From positions 1 through 64,000 of the forward strand of contig NZ_KB899708.1 in assembly GCF_000378445.1 (NCBI RefSeq): DNA of 64,000 nucleotides, read 5' to 3'. Shown one piece after another: positions 48,916-63,024 of this stretch; position 1 is the first letter of the stretch, and the number at the start of each line of letters is the position of its first letter. The notes beneath the pieces are model-generated. The model did no database searches. It was not told the DNA's origin and saw only the letters and a program-made list of their open reading frames with translations. The translations under genes and the position numbers were made by a program. The stretch is from Deinococcus aquatilis DSM 23025. GTDB taxonomy: Bacteria > Deinococcota > Deinococci > Deinococcales > Deinococcaceae.

Positions 48916-48961
48916 ACCGACCTCCCCTCTCCCCTTCCTGCTTTCTCCACGAGGTTTCCCC

Positions 48962-50245
48962 ATGACTCAGGCTCCTGTAGACATTACCGATATTCTGCGC
49001 CTCGCCACCGAGAAGGGCGCGTCCGACGTGATTCTGACGGTGGGATTGCCGCCGCAACTGAAGATGCACGGCGTGTACGACAGTCACGGCATGCCCGAAC
49101 TGGCACCCACCGACACCCGCAAACTGATGTATTCGATGATGAACGAACGCCAGCAGCGCACCTTTGAAGAACGGCGCGAACTGGATTTCAGCTTTGCGCT
49201 GGGCGACAAGGCCCGCTTCCGCGTGAACGCCTTTATGCAGCGCGGCAACGTGGGCGGCGTGCTGCGACTGATTCCGACCCAGATCAAGAGCGCACAGGAA
49301 ATGGGATTGCCCCAGAACATCGTGGACATCGCCACTGCGCCGCGTGGACTGGTACTGATCACAGGGCCGACCGGATCGGGCAAAAGCACCACGCTGGCCG
49401 CCATGATCGACTACATCAACACGACCCGCAAGCTGCATATCGTGACCATCGAAGACCCGATCGAGTTCATGCATACGCACAAGCAGAGCATCATCAATCA
49501 GCGCGAGGTTGGCTCGGACACCATGAGCTTTAACGATGCCCTCCGCGCCGCCCTGCGTCAGGCCCCCGACGTGATTCTGGTGGGCGAAATGCGAGACTAC
49601 GAAACCATCAAGGCCGCCGTCACCGCCGCCGAAACCGGACACCTGGTGATGGGAACCCTGCACACCAACTCTGCACCGGAATCCATCGACCGAATCGTGG
49701 ACGTGTTCCCCGAAGAGCAGCAGGCACAGATTCGGGTACAGCTCGCCAACAACCTCGTGGCCGTGATGACCCAACAGCTTCTGCCCCGCGCAGACGGCGG
49801 GGGCCGCGTACTGGCCTACGAACTCCTGCTGGCAAACCCCGCTGTGCGTTCGCTGATCCGTGAGGGCAAAACCTTCCAGATCGTGTCGACCATGCAAACC
49901 GGGGCGCGGGAAGGCATGGTCACGATGGACGCTTACCTTGCCAACCTGTACCGCCGCCGCATCATCTCGTACGACATCGGCCTGGAGCGTTCCATTGATC
50001 CCAAGGAGTTTGCCCGCCTTGCCAACGACACCACCACCAGTCTCGGCGCGGCAGCCAATCTTGGCCCCCCAGCCAGCAGCGGCGGCTCAGCCGGGGCAGC
50101 GAGCGGCTACGGCAAACCCGCAGGTGGCGCGGCACAGGGCGGTTACGGCGCTGGCCGGGAAGATGCGGGACGCGGCGGCACCGACACCCGCACGACCAGT
50201 ACCACCCTGCCCAATACCGGGCGCTCTCCATTTGGCCGGGGGTAG
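48962..50245 (+). CDS. pilT: Twitching motility / pilus retraction ATPase PilT
   Basis: A 427-residue ATPase that powers pilus retraction and import of bound DNA. DIILRLATEKGASDVILTVG-like start, Walker A GPTGSGKSTTLAAM near 136, VTIEDPIEFMH, GSDTMSFNDALRAALRQAPDVILVGEMRDYETIK (Walker B) and the HTNSAPESIDRIVDVFP stretch. The last 60 residues are a Gly/Ala/Ser-rich tail that goes beyond the usual PilT end (about 345-380). Follows pilB by 46 bases in one operon. Confidence 0.95.
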   Translation: MTQAPVDITDILRLATEKGASDVILTVGLPPQLKMHGVYDSHGMPELAPTDTRKLMYSMMNERQQRTFEERRELDFSFALGDKARFRVNAFMQRGNVGGVLRLIPTQIKSAQEMGLPQNIVDIATAPRGLVLITGPTGSGKSTTLAAMIDYINTTRKLHIVTIEDPIEFMHTHKQSIINQREVGSDTMSFNDALRAALRQAPDVILVGEMRDYETIKAAVTAAETGHLVMGTLHTNSAPESIDRIVDVFPEEQQAQIRVQLANNLVAVMTQQLLPRADGGGRVLAYELLLANPAVRSLIREGKTFQIVSTMQTGAREGMVTMDAYLANLYRRRIISYDIGLERSIDPKEFARLANDTTTSLGAAANLGPPASSGGSAGAASGYGKPAGGAAQGGYGAGREDAGRGGTDTRTTSTTLPNTGRSPFGRG

Positions 50246-50291
50246 GACAGCAAGCTAACTTCACCCCTCCCACTCCTTCAAATCTGTTACT

Positions 50292-50336
50292 GTGCCTTCG
50301 GTCAGAAATTGTCTCTGACGACGAAGGCACTTTATT
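50292..50336 (+). terminator. Long hairpin after pilT, probable terminator
   Basis: GTGCCTTCG+GTCAGA pairs with TCTGAC+(GA)+CGAAGGCAC, 15 bp with a two-base bulge and a 7-base loop, followed by TTTATTGTT. Confidence 0.75.
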
Positions 50337-50339
50337 GTT

Positions 50340-50414
50340 ATGAATCTAAATGACCTGCAAAAAATTGACTCTGCCAAACATATTCAGCCTGACAGGACAT
50401 CCCTCGATGAATAA
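50340..50414 (+). CDS. Possible 24-residue peptide ORF upstream of the ABC exporter
   Basis: MNLNDLQKIDSAKHIQPDRT then SLDE and a stop, ending 32 bases before the ABC ATPase start. It has no good ribosome site (AAGG about 13 bases up) and starts within the T-rich tail of the pilT hairpin. Could be a leader or a peptide substrate, or chance. Confidence 0.2.
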   Translation: MNLNDLQKIDSAKHIQPDRTSLDE

Positions 50415-50446
50415 AGTTCGAATCGTCAGCCCAACATTCAACTCAG

Positions 50447-51097
50447 ATGAAAAGCCAGCCTGTTTCTATTGAAATGAAGGATTGTGCGGTTAATCTGCAA
50501 AACGTTCGCCTCTTGCAGCGTCTGAATCTGTCCCTTGGCGGCTCGCAGATCGTTCATTTACAGGGCGCGAACGGGTCAGGCAAAACGACGTTCCTCCGCG
50601 CTCTGGTGGGCGAATTGCCAATCACGGGTAAGCTTACTGTAGGCGGTGGCGTGCCCAGCTCTATTCAGGCCCGCCAAGCGTGCGTGTACGTACCTACCGA
50701 TGTCTATTTACCCGAAGACTTGCAGGTGCATGAATACCTGCGGTTCATGGCTGCCGCGTGGGAAATGCCCGCCGAACCGCTGATGAATTTAGCTGTTCAA
50801 TTTGCCCTGACGCCTTGGTTGAACGCTTGGCCCAGTGTGCTGTCTCGCGGCACCCGGCAAAAGGTGGCGTTGGTGGCAGCGTTTGGCCTTGCCCGCCCAA
50901 TTACGCTGCTGGACGAACCGTTTGGCACGCTAGACCGGACTTCGAAGGCCGTGCTGCTGAGGGCCATAGAAGGCCGCCGCGATGCTGGGGGGCTGGTGCT
51001 TGCCACCGCACACGGCGACGAATTGGCCGCACTTCGGCCCACCGTGCTGGAATTGGGCGACGGCGGGACACTGACACTGCACCCAGCGCAAGCATGA
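50447..51097 (+). CDS. ABC transporter ATP-binding protein (degenerate signature)
   Basis: A 216-residue ATPase. Walker A GANGSGKTTFLRAL near 40-53, Walker B ITLLDEPFGTLD near 161-172, H-loop ATAHGDE. The ABC signature is SRGTRQK in place of SGGQ.Q, which is odd but occurs in some ABC-2 export systems (CcmA-like short ATPases). The permease gene starts inside its stop (ATGA). G+C at third positions looks lower than in the window average. The transported molecule is unknown. Confidence 0.85.
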   Translation: MKSQPVSIEMKDCAVNLQNVRLLQRLNLSLGGSQIVHLQGANGSGKTTFLRALVGELPITGKLTVGGGVPSSIQARQACVYVPTDVYLPEDLQVHEYLRFMAAAWEMPAEPLMNLAVQFALTPWLNAWPSVLSRGTRQKVALVAAFGLARPITLLDEPFGTLDRTSKAVLLRAIEGRRDAGGLVLATAHGDELAALRPTVLELGDGGTLTLHPAQA

Positions 51098-52383
51098 CCA
51101 TCAATCCGTTGCACTCTCTGCGCCAACAGACTTTTTCGCGTGGAGCCGCCCGCCTGTGGCAGGACTGGAAGGCGGCGGGGTTGCCTTTGCTGCTGCTGTA
51201 CTGGCTCGGCATTGGCGCAATTGCTTTGGCTGGGTTGCGAGAAGCGTATTTCTCTGCGTCGTTCACCCTGCCCGGTTGGAGTCTGGGAGTGAGCGTCAGT
51301 GCGCTGTGGCTGGCTGCGGCTTTGGTACGTCGCCAACCCGTGTGGCTACACACCACCGATAATCTGCTGCTGCAAACGCCATTGCCGCAAATTCAAGCAG
51401 TACAGTGGCCGCTGCTCAGAAGCATGCTGGGGCCGCTGGCTTGGGGCATTTGCTCTGGCTTGTTGATCGCGTTGCTGTTTCCACTTTTGATTTGGCAGGC
51501 GCTCACGCTTCCAGCTGCTTTCGCCGCCGCAGCAATGATTCGGGCGTTGAGTACAAACGCACGGCTGGCGCACGATGCACCGGCCCGTGCCCTTGCGTTG
51601 TGGCTGGCTGTTTTGCCCTTACTCGGTACGTTTTTTGCCCCCTTGGTTTTGCCGTTGGCAATTGCAGGAATCTGGGCCGCCTACCGCCCTTGGCTGAGGC
51701 TCTGGCAAGTGGCGATTCATCCCCGCCCTCGCCTGCACATGCAATTCGAGGGATTGTACCGGGGCGCAAAAAAACTGGGATTGCCCGCGCCCACGCAGCA
51801 TCCAGACTTGCCCCCCACCCATGCCCGCTTTCGGCCTGTCCTGCGCGGTTCCGGCGTGTTTGCGGCTTCCACTTGGCGTTCCACTCTGCATGTCTTCACC
51901 CATGCCCGCTTGCTTCTGCCCGCCCTCCTGCTTGGCCCCGCGCTGTTGCCGCTGCTTTCCCCTGTCTCCTTTCCGGGTGGCCCGGTCTTCAGCGGCTTTC
52001 TGCTGATGCTGATGCTGCCGCTACTTGGCCCCAACCCGCCCGCAGGATTGCCCATCACTGCCGTTGCCCAACGGTGGGCGCGAATCCTGCCCGCCGCCGT
52101 GCCGCTCAGTGTTCTGGCGTTGGTCAGCGGTGGGGCAAATGCCCTGCTGATGCAGACTTCGCCGCTGCTGACAGTGGTGGCTGCGCTGGCCCCGTGGGTA
52201 GTGCTGGCCGTCTCCGAGTGGCTGGAAACCAGTGGATTTATGCTGCCCGATCAGGTGGCACAAGCTCGGCTGGGCGCGGCCATGTTGCCCGGCATCGTCA
52301 CTTATCTGTGCATCTCTTTTGGGGTGGCGTGGCTGACCTTACCTGTGCTGCTGCTGGCCGTACTCATCGTGTTTCGGAAGTAG
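51094..52383 (+). CDS. ABC transporter permease-like membrane protein
   Basis: A 429-residue protein with around ten hydrophobic spans, e.g. LPLLLLYWLGIGAIALAGL at 30-48, LGVSVSALWLAAALV near 64, GPLAWGICSGLLIALLFPLLIW near 112, and several near the C-terminus to LPVLLLAVLIVF. No known family signature stands out. Overlap with the ATPase gene (ATGA) indicates that the two form an ABC-2-type exporter. Its codon use also includes more A/T-ending codons, consistent with the ATPase gene and a possible separate origin. Confidence 0.78.
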   Translation: MTINPLHSLRQQTFSRGAARLWQDWKAAGLPLLLLYWLGIGAIALAGLREAYFSASFTLPGWSLGVSVSALWLAAALVRRQPVWLHTTDNLLLQTPLPQIQAVQWPLLRSMLGPLAWGICSGLLIALLFPLLIWQALTLPAAFAAAAMIRALSTNARLAHDAPARALALWLAVLPLLGTFFAPLVLPLAIAGIWAAYRPWLRLWQVAIHPRPRLHMQFEGLYRGAKKLGLPAPTQHPDLPPTHARFRPVLRGSGVFAASTWRSTLHVFTHARLLLPALLLGPALLPLLSPVSFPGGPVFSGFLLMLMLPLLGPNPPAGLPITAVAQRWARILPAAVPLSVLALVSGGANALLMQTSPLLTVVAALAPWVVLAVSEWLETSGFMLPDQVAQARLGAAMLPGIVTYLCISFGVAWLTLPVLLLAVLIVFRK

Positions 52384-52468
52384 CTAATCAATAAAAGAAA
52401 TGCCCCACCCATCTTTCGGGCAGGACACTTCTTTGTACTGAGTTTTACTGCTCTCTTCCAGCCTCAGC

Positions 52469-54898
<2,430 letters not shown>

Positions 54899-55086
54899 AC
54901 TTACTCCTTGAAAACCGGCCTCTTTGGAAACCAGTCCGGATGTTGGGCCGGGGGTCGAGAGGGGAAGAGTCTAACGCGGGGAGTCTGACCGGAACCATAC
55001 CAGTGCCGGAGAACACAGAACACCCCGCCCACGATGTCCCGAAGAATACGGGCATGGGCGAGGCGGCGCTGTAATCTCTATTGCGT

Positions 55087-56315
55087 TTAGGCAGACTTCT
55101 TGAGTCCCTTAGACTCAAGCAAAGTCATGGGGTCGTCAATGTGTGTGGCATCGAACCGCAGATCGGTCAGGCCGTCGGTGGGTAACTCGAACAGCAGGTC
55201 GGTCATGGCTTTTTCCAGCACGGCACGCAGTCCACGCGCTCCGGTCTTGCGCTCCTTGGCACGGTGGGCCACTTCGCGCAGGGCGGCTTCGGTAAAGCTC
55301 AGGTCCACGTCCTGAAAACCGAACAGGGCCTGATACTGCTGCACGATGGCGCCCTGAGGCTCGGTCAGAATGCGGATCAGCGCTTCCTCGTCGAGGTCCT
55401 GAAGCTGCACCACCAGCGGCAGGCGGCCCACGAATTCGGGAATGAGGCCGAACTTCACCAAATCTTCGGGCAGGAAGCGCAGTTCCTGGGTTTCTTCGCC
55501 CTTGTGCTCTGCGCCGAAGCCCACGGCCCGCACGTTGGTTCGGCTGCGGGCGATGTCGGCCATGCTCTCGAAGGCTCCGCCCACGATAAACAGGATGTTT
55601 TTGGTGTTGACCTGCACAAGTTCCTGCTGCGGGTGCTTGCGGCCACCCTGCGGCGGCACCTGCGCGATGGTGCCCTCGATGATCTTGAGGAGGGCCTGTT
55701 GCACGCCCTCGCCCGACACGTCGCGGGTGATGCTGGTGCCCTCGCTCTTGCGGGCAATCTTGTCGATTTCATCGATATAGATGATGCCGCGCTCGGCAGA
55801 AGCCACATCGTATTCGGCGGCCTGAAGCAGGCGCACGATCACGTTTTCCACATCGTCGCCCACGTATCCGGCTTCGGTGAGGGTGGTGGCGTCGGCAATG
55901 GCAAAGGGCACTTCCAGCATCTCGGCCAGGCTCTGGGCCAGCAGCGTTTTACCCGTCCCAGTGGGGCCGATCAGCAAAATGTTGCTTTTTTGCAGGTTCA
56001 CGTCGGGGTGTGCGAGGCGCTGATAATGGCTGACCACGGCCACCGCAAGGGCTTTTTTGGCCTCTTCCTGCCCGATCACGAATTCATCGAGGTAAGCCTT
56101 GATTTCGCGGGGGGTGGGGAGTTCGTCGAGGCTGAACTCGCTGCCGCCCTTCTTGTTCTGCTTGACGAGTTCGTGCGCCCGCTCGGTGCACTCGTTGCAG
56201 ATGAAAGCGGCGCGGCCCGGTGCCTCGATCAGTTGCGCGATCTGAGGATGCTGCCGCCCACAAAAAGAGCAACGGTCGCCGCTGGTGGTGCCAGAAGTAT
56301 TGCCTGTGCGTCCGG

Positions 56316-56319
<4 letters not shown>
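55087..56319 (-). CDS. clpX: ATP-dependent Clp protease ATPase subunit ClpX
   Basis: A 410-residue unfoldase for ClpP. Zinc-binding domain CSFCGR...CNEC (18-55), Walker [17 protein letters not shown] near 122, Walker [14 protein letters not shown], sensor [23 protein letters not shown] with the IGF-type loop region (VGFGAEH...) before it, and the C-terminal small domain. Overlaps clpP by 4 bases (ATGA) and follows it in one operon. Start ATG 56319. The 54899-55086 gap to lon shows no gene. Confidence 0.97.
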
Positions 56320-56938
<619 letters not shown>

Positions 56939-57130
56939 TTGCCCGCAGGAACGTAGCCAAAATGAGGGTTAAGACAGAAGGTATCCGGTGGTCTGTTGGG
57001 GGCAGGGGTGTGAAGTACAGCTTTGGATAGGCTGGCCGAAGGTATTAGGACAGCATTCTGTGAGGAGTTTGTGGGCGGCGGGAAAGGGAAACGGTATTGC
57101 TGTGATAGGCCACAAAGCATAAGCCAGAGG

Positions 57131-57165
57131 GCCTAAGCAAAGGCGCATCCGCCCTTCCTTAGACC
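57131..57165 (-). terminator. Long stem-loop after the RNase J gene
   Basis: GGCCTAAG...CTTAGACC with an inner AAAGGCG-CATC-CGCCCTT forms an imperfect stem of about 14 bp. It lies 45 bases past the RNase J stop. No clear T-run follows. Confidence 0.5.
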
Positions 57166-57209
57166 CCCTGCTACATCCCTGTTTTATTGATCTATTTAAG
57201 CTGTCGCCC

Positions 57210-58919
<1,710 letters not shown>

Positions 58920-59400
58920 GTGGACTCCAAGTGGTCTCAAAAGAAAGTTTGAGCCTTGTTATGAATGGTGCAGCGGCGCATGAGGCGCGGCCCTAATGTT
59001 GCGGCGGTATTGATCTTGCAGCTCGGTGCAGCAGTGTGAACTCAGCAGTGTTGACGCATTGGGCTTGCAAATTGTGTCGCTCGGTCACAACAACAGACCA
59101 GAACGCGGTTCCCTCAACCTAGCACATGGCCGCCGGGGGTGCCGCCTTCCCTACCGGTTCCTTGCAGCGGCTCCATATCCATAGTGCAGCTCCTTTAATG
59201 AAAACCAGGAGAGCGTTACGAAAATGAGTTTTTTAAGAGATTTGAGGGTCTTGACAGACCGAATAAATAACGCCTCTTGATTTCAAGTCTGACGCCCCAG
59301 ACGCAGCCGTCATATCTACTTTAATGTGACAAAAGCCCCATTTCCCATCAATAGTCATACCTCGCATGAATATAAGTTCATGAAGTCGTATCATGGGGGG
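58920..59400. promoter_or_regulatory. Long control region between rnj and the response regulator gene
   Basis: 481 bases without a gene. Near rnj: hairpin CTCAAA-AGAAAG-TTTGAG at 58936-58953, next to its ribosome site. A TAGGTT -10-like box for rnj near 59125 would leave a leader of about 200 bases. Mid-region: GCTCCT...AGGAGAGC hairpin (59187-59216). Palindromes GGTCT-TGAC-AGACC at 59247-59260 and CTTGATTTCAAG at 59276-59287, both in A/T-rich sequence, may bind a regulator. TATCAT (59389-59394) is the -10 of the response regulator. Confidence 0.5.
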
Positions 59401-60066
59401 GTGAGCGCACAACGGATTCTGGTGGTCGAGGACGACCTCGACATTGCAAATGTCCTGCGAATGGACTTAACTGACGCAGGTTACGCGGTTGACCACGCGG
59501 ACTCGGCCATGAACGGCCTGATTCGCGCACGGGAAGATCACCCGGATCTGATCTTGCTGGATCTGGGCCTGCCCGATTTCGACGGTGGAGACGTGGTTCA
59601 GCGCCTCCGGAAGAACAGCGCCGTGCCGATCATCGTGCTGACGGCCCGCGATACCGTGGACGAAAAGGTGCGGCTGCTGGGGCTGGGAGCCGACGATTAC
59701 CTGATCAAGCCGTTCCATCCCGACGAACTGCTGGCCCGCGTGAAGGTGCAACTGCGCCAGCGCACCAGCGAGAGCCTGAGCATGGGCGACCTGACCCTCG
59801 ACCCCCAGAAGCGTCTGGTGACCTACAAAGCCGAAGAACTGCGCCTGTCTCCCAAGGAGTTTGACATTCTGGCGCTGCTGATCCGTCAGCCGGGCCGCGT
59901 GTACTCGCGCCATGAAATCGGTCAGGAAATCTGGCAGGGCCGCCTCCCCGAAGGCAGCAACGTGGTGGACGTGCATATGGCGAACCTGCGGGCCAAGCTG
60001 CGCGACCTCGACGGATACGGCCTGCTGAGAACCGTGCGCGGCGTCGGGTACGCCCTGCGCGGCTGA
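59401..60066 (+). CDS. drRRA: OmpR-family response regulator, DrRRA-like
   Basis: A 221-residue regulator: receiver domain (SAQRILVVEDDLDIANVLR, phospho-Asp54 in LILLDLGLPDF, Lys in DDYLIKPFHP) and winged-helix DNA-binding domain (LSPKEFDILALLIRQPGRVYSRHEIGQEIW; NVVDVHMANLRAKL). Start GTG 59401 is chosen because a TATCAT -10 box lies exactly 6 bases upstream, leaderless; ATGs further up add residues unlike the family. D. radiodurans DrRRA, needed for radiation resistance, is also next to RNase J, so this is probably the orthologue; that link rests on memory of gene order. Confidence 0.85.
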   Translation: MSAQRILVVEDDLDIANVLRMDLTDAGYAVDHADSAMNGLIRAREDHPDLILLDLGLPDFDGGDVVQRLRKNSAVPIIVLTARDTVDEKVRLLGLGADDYLIKPFHPDELLARVKVQLRQRTSESLSMGDLTLDPQKRLVTYKAEELRLSPKEFDILALLIRQPGRVYSRHEIGQEIWQGRLPEGSNVVDVHMANLRAKLRDLDGYGLLRTVRGVGYALRG

Positions 60067-60090
60067 ATCTCCTGCAATGAGAGCGGCCAG

Positions 60091-62478
60091 ATGACATCAG
60101 ACCAGGCCAAACTGGAAGAGGGCCAAGCGGCCTCCCCCCCACAGGCCTGGTCTGGCCTGCCCGCCGGGGCGCTGCTGGCTGCCCTGCCCGATCCGGTCTT
60201 CTGGCTCCATTCGGGCGGCGTGCTGCCCAATGCTGCGGCTGAGGCGCTCTTTTCCTGTCATCTCCACTCCCTCTCTTCTGCCCAGCACGCTGGCTCCCCT
60301 GCCCAGAATTCAGGCTGGCCTGCGCTGCTGGGCGGTATTCCTGCCCTGACTGACGCCCTGCCCCGCGCAGAGGCGGGCGAAACCCTGACCCTGCCGCTGA
60401 CTGTGGAGGGGGCGGGGTTTACGGCCACTCTTTCCCCGGCTGGCCCTTCCTCCGGCCAGCCGGGCGGCGTGTTGCTTCACCTGCGGGCCAGAGTGCTCGA
60501 TCCGCTGGAAGGAGCGCTGGAGTTGCTGGACAACCTGAATCTGGGCCTGACCGTTCAGAATCGGGAGGCCAGGATCTTGCATGCCAACAATGCAGCGCAA
60601 AAAATTCTGGGCCTCACACTGGATCAGCTGACGGGCCGGGATTCGCTCGACCCACGCTGGAAGGCGGTGCATCCGGATGGCTCGCCGTTTCCGGGCAACA
60701 CCCATCCCAGCATTCGCAGTCTGGAAACCGGGCAAATCCTGCGTGATGTGCCGATGGGCGTGTTTACGCCGCCCACCTCCCAACGCGCTTCAGAGGAATG
60801 GCGCTGGCTGAGCGTCACGGCGCTTCCGCAGGGGCCGAGTCCCTGGTTACCGGAGGGCGGCGTGCTGACCATTTTCAGTGACGCCACCGCTGCCCAGCGC
60901 ACGCGGGGGCAGTTGCAGGGCACCGAGGCCCGCTTCCGGTCACTTGTAGAGGCCACCTCTCAGATCGTGTGGGTGTCGGCTCCGGACGGCATGCTGCACC
61001 CGCCTCAGCCCGACTGGACGGAATTTACCGGACAGACCGACGCGGAACTGGCCGGAACCGGCTGGATGAATGCCCTTCATCCCGACGACATCGCTCCATC
61101 GGGAGAGGTATGGGGCGAGGCGCTGAGGCGGCAGGGTCTGTACGAAAACGAGTACCGGGTGCGGCGCAAAGACGGCGTGTACGTGCCCATGCAGGCCCGA
61201 GCCATCCCGGTGAAAAACGAGGATGGCAGCGTGCGCGAATGGGTGGGTACGAGTTCGGACATCAGCGCGGTGCGGGCCGCCGAAGCACGCCTGCGCGAGC
61301 TGAACGCCACCCTGGAGGCCCGCGTGCAGGAGCGCACCGACGAGCTGGCGCAGATCACGCGCTTTACCACCCTGCTGCTGGGCGCGGCGGGCGAGGGGAT
61401 CCTGGGACTGGACGCAGGCGGGCGCAATACGTTTGCCAATCCAGCGGCGGCCCGTGTGCTGGGCTACGGCATAGAGCGCCTGATCGGGGCCGATCAGCAC
61501 GCGTTGATCCACCATCATCAGGCAGACGGCACGCCGAACGATCCCGCCGACAGTCCCATTTTGAAAACGATCAGGGATGGTCAGACCCGCCGTGTGGAGG
61601 CCGACGTGTTCTGGCACGCACAGGGGCAGCCGGTTCCGGTGGCCTATATCGTGACGCCCACGCAGGATGAAACCGGAAGCGTGACTGGAGCGGTGCTGAT
61701 GTTTCAGGACATCACCGAGCGCCAGTTGGCCCGCACCGCCCTGGAAGACGCCATTGCCGACCTGGAACGCAGCAACCGCGAGTTGGAGCAGTTTGCGTAT
61801 GTGGCGAGCCACGACCTACAGGAGCCGCTGAGGACGGTGGGCAGCTATGCTCAGCTGCTCACGCGCCGCTATCAGGGCCAGCTTGACCCGCGTGCCGACC
61901 AGTACCTCGGCTTTATGCAGGAAGCAGTGAGCCGGATGCAGAGCCTGATCCGCGAACTGTTGAGCTTTGCTCAGATCGGGCGCACCGATGCCCAACCGCG
62001 TCACGTTTCTCTGGAGGCCGTGTTGCAGGAGGCCGCCCAGAACGTGCAGGGGGCGCTGTCGTCTACAGGTGGGCAACTGAACTGGGACGCGCCGGGCACC
62101 ATACTGGGACATTCCTCGCTGCTGGTTCAGCTTTTTACCAATCTGATCGGCAACGGCCTCAAGTTTCACCGCGAGGGAGTTCCGCCGCAGGTCAGGGTCA
62201 CGGCGCGGCCCGAGGGAAACATGCTGCGCATTGAGGTCAGAGACAACGGAATAGGCATCACGCCTGAATATCACGAACGAATTTTCGCTATTTTTCAACG
62301 GTTGCATCGCCGCGAGGCCTACCCAGGCACCGGCATGGGGCTGGCTATCTGCCGCAAAATCGTGGAGCACCACGGCGGCACACTGGGGATCACCTTACCC
62401 CCGCCTGACCAATTTGGCAGTATTCTGACCCTCACCCTTCCCATGCCAGCCTCTCCTCAATCGGCATTGCCCCTGTGA
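60091..62478 (+). CDS. Multi-PAS sensor histidine kinase
   Basis: A 795-residue soluble kinase with no membrane span. A weakly defined N-terminal part, then about three PAS domains: 145-270 (LDNLNLGLTVQNREARILHANNAAQKI), 285-400 with a PAC end (FRSLVEATSQIVWVS...VREWVGTSSDISAVRAAE), and 425-550 (AGEGILGLDAGGRNTFANPAAARVLGY). HisKA: VASHDLQEPLRTVGSY, phospho-His574. ATPase: NLIGNGLKFH, VRDNGIGI, GTGMGLAICRKIVEHHGG. The CheY-like gene overlaps its stop (GTGA). It lies 24 bases after the DrRRA-like gene, so it may feed either regulator. Confidence 0.92.
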   Translation: MTSDQAKLEEGQAASPPQAWSGLPAGALLAALPDPVFWLHSGGVLPNAAAEALFSCHLHSLSSAQHAGSPAQNSGWPALLGGIPALTDALPRAEAGETLTLPLTVEGAGFTATLSPAGPSSGQPGGVLLHLRARVLDPLEGALELLDNLNLGLTVQNREARILHANNAAQKILGLTLDQLTGRDSLDPRWKAVHPDGSPFPGNTHPSIRSLETGQILRDVPMGVFTPPTSQRASEEWRWLSVTALPQGPSPWLPEGGVLTIFSDATAAQRTRGQLQGTEARFRSLVEATSQIVWVSAPDGMLHPPQPDWTEFTGQTDAELAGTGWMNALHPDDIAPSGEVWGEALRRQGLYENEYRVRRKDGVYVPMQARAIPVKNEDGSVREWVGTSSDISAVRAAEARLRELNATLEARVQERTDELAQITRFTTLLLGAAGEGILGLDAGGRNTFANPAAARVLGYGIERLIGADQHALIHHHQADGTPNDPADSPILKTIRDGQTRRVEADVFWHAQGQPVPVAYIVTPTQDETGSVTGAVLMFQDITERQLARTALEDAIADLERSNRELEQFAYVASHDLQEPLRTVGSYAQLLTRRYQGQLDPRADQYLGFMQEAVSRMQSLIRELLSFAQIGRTDAQPRHVSLEAVLQEAAQNVQGALSSTGGQLNWDAPGTILGHSSLLVQLFTNLIGNGLKFHREGVPPQVRVTARPEGNMLRIEVRDNGIGITPEYHERIFAIFQRLHRREAYPGTGMGLAICRKIVEHHGGTLGITLPPPDQFGSILTLTLPMPASPQSALPL

Positions 62479-62945
62479 GCCAGCCTGTGAATATACCCAA
62501 TACACTGAATACACACGCCACCATAGAAATTTTGCTTGTCGAGGACAGCGAGCCAGATATCCTGTTGACCCAGGAAGCCTTTGCCGATGCCCGCGTACCC
62601 AACCGCCTGCATGTGGCCCGCGACGGCGTGGACGCTCTGAATTTTTTGCGCCGCGAGGGAATTCATGCCAACGCTCCGCGTCCCGACGTGATTTTGCTGG
62701 ACATCAACATGCCACGCAAAAACGGCTTGGAGGTGCTGACCGAGATCAAGTCCGATCCCCTGCTGGGCAGCATTCCGGTGGTCATGCTCACGACAAGTCA
62801 GGCCGAGGACGACGTCCGCACTTCCTATGCCCGCCATGCGAGCGGGTACGTCATCAAACCTGTCGGCTTCGACAACTTTTTGACGGCCATTCGCGCTTTC
62901 GAGGATTTCTGGATGACCTTCGTCCGCTTTCCGCCCCGTGCCTGA
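62475..62945 (+). CDS. CheY-like single-domain response regulator (Rcp1-like)
   Basis: A 156-residue receiver with no output domain. ILLVEDSEPDILLTQEAF at 19-36, phospho-Asp76 in VILLDINMPRKNGLEVL, MLTTSQAEDDV, and Lys in GYVIKPVGFD. The length and the PRKNG pattern match the Rcp1-type regulators paired with phytochrome-like kinases. GTG 62475 overlaps the kinase stop (GTGA), so it is probably that kinase's direct partner. It may act as a phosphate sink or protein-protein switch. Confidence 0.9.
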   Translation: MSQPVNIPNTLNTHATIEILLVEDSEPDILLTQEAFADARVPNRLHVARDGVDALNFLRREGIHANAPRPDVILLDINMPRKNGLEVLTEIKSDPLLGSIPVVMLTTSQAEDDVRTSYARHASGYVIKPVGFDNFLTAIRAFEDFWMTFVRFPPRA

Positions 62946-62979
62946 GCGTTCTCAGCAGGCCAACTCCAACAACGACGAT

Positions 62980-63002
62980 CCCCCAGCCGAAGAAGCTGGG
63001 GG
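62980..63002. terminator. Two-way terminator between convergent genes
   Basis: CCCCCAGC and GCTGGGGG (8 bp) around a 7-base loop, with TTTT a few bases further on the plus strand. Confidence 0.7.
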
Positions 63003-63024
63003 AACGCTTTTGGGGGTGTCAGGC

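Noticed and set aside
59220..59400. Possible radiation/desiccation response motif (RDRM) before the DrRRA-like gene
   Set aside because: No match to the 17-base palindrome around TTATGTCA..TGACATAA. The GGTCT-TGAC-AGACC palindrome is different. The TTTGACATTT at 37724 before groES was also judged to be a -35 rather than an RDRM.
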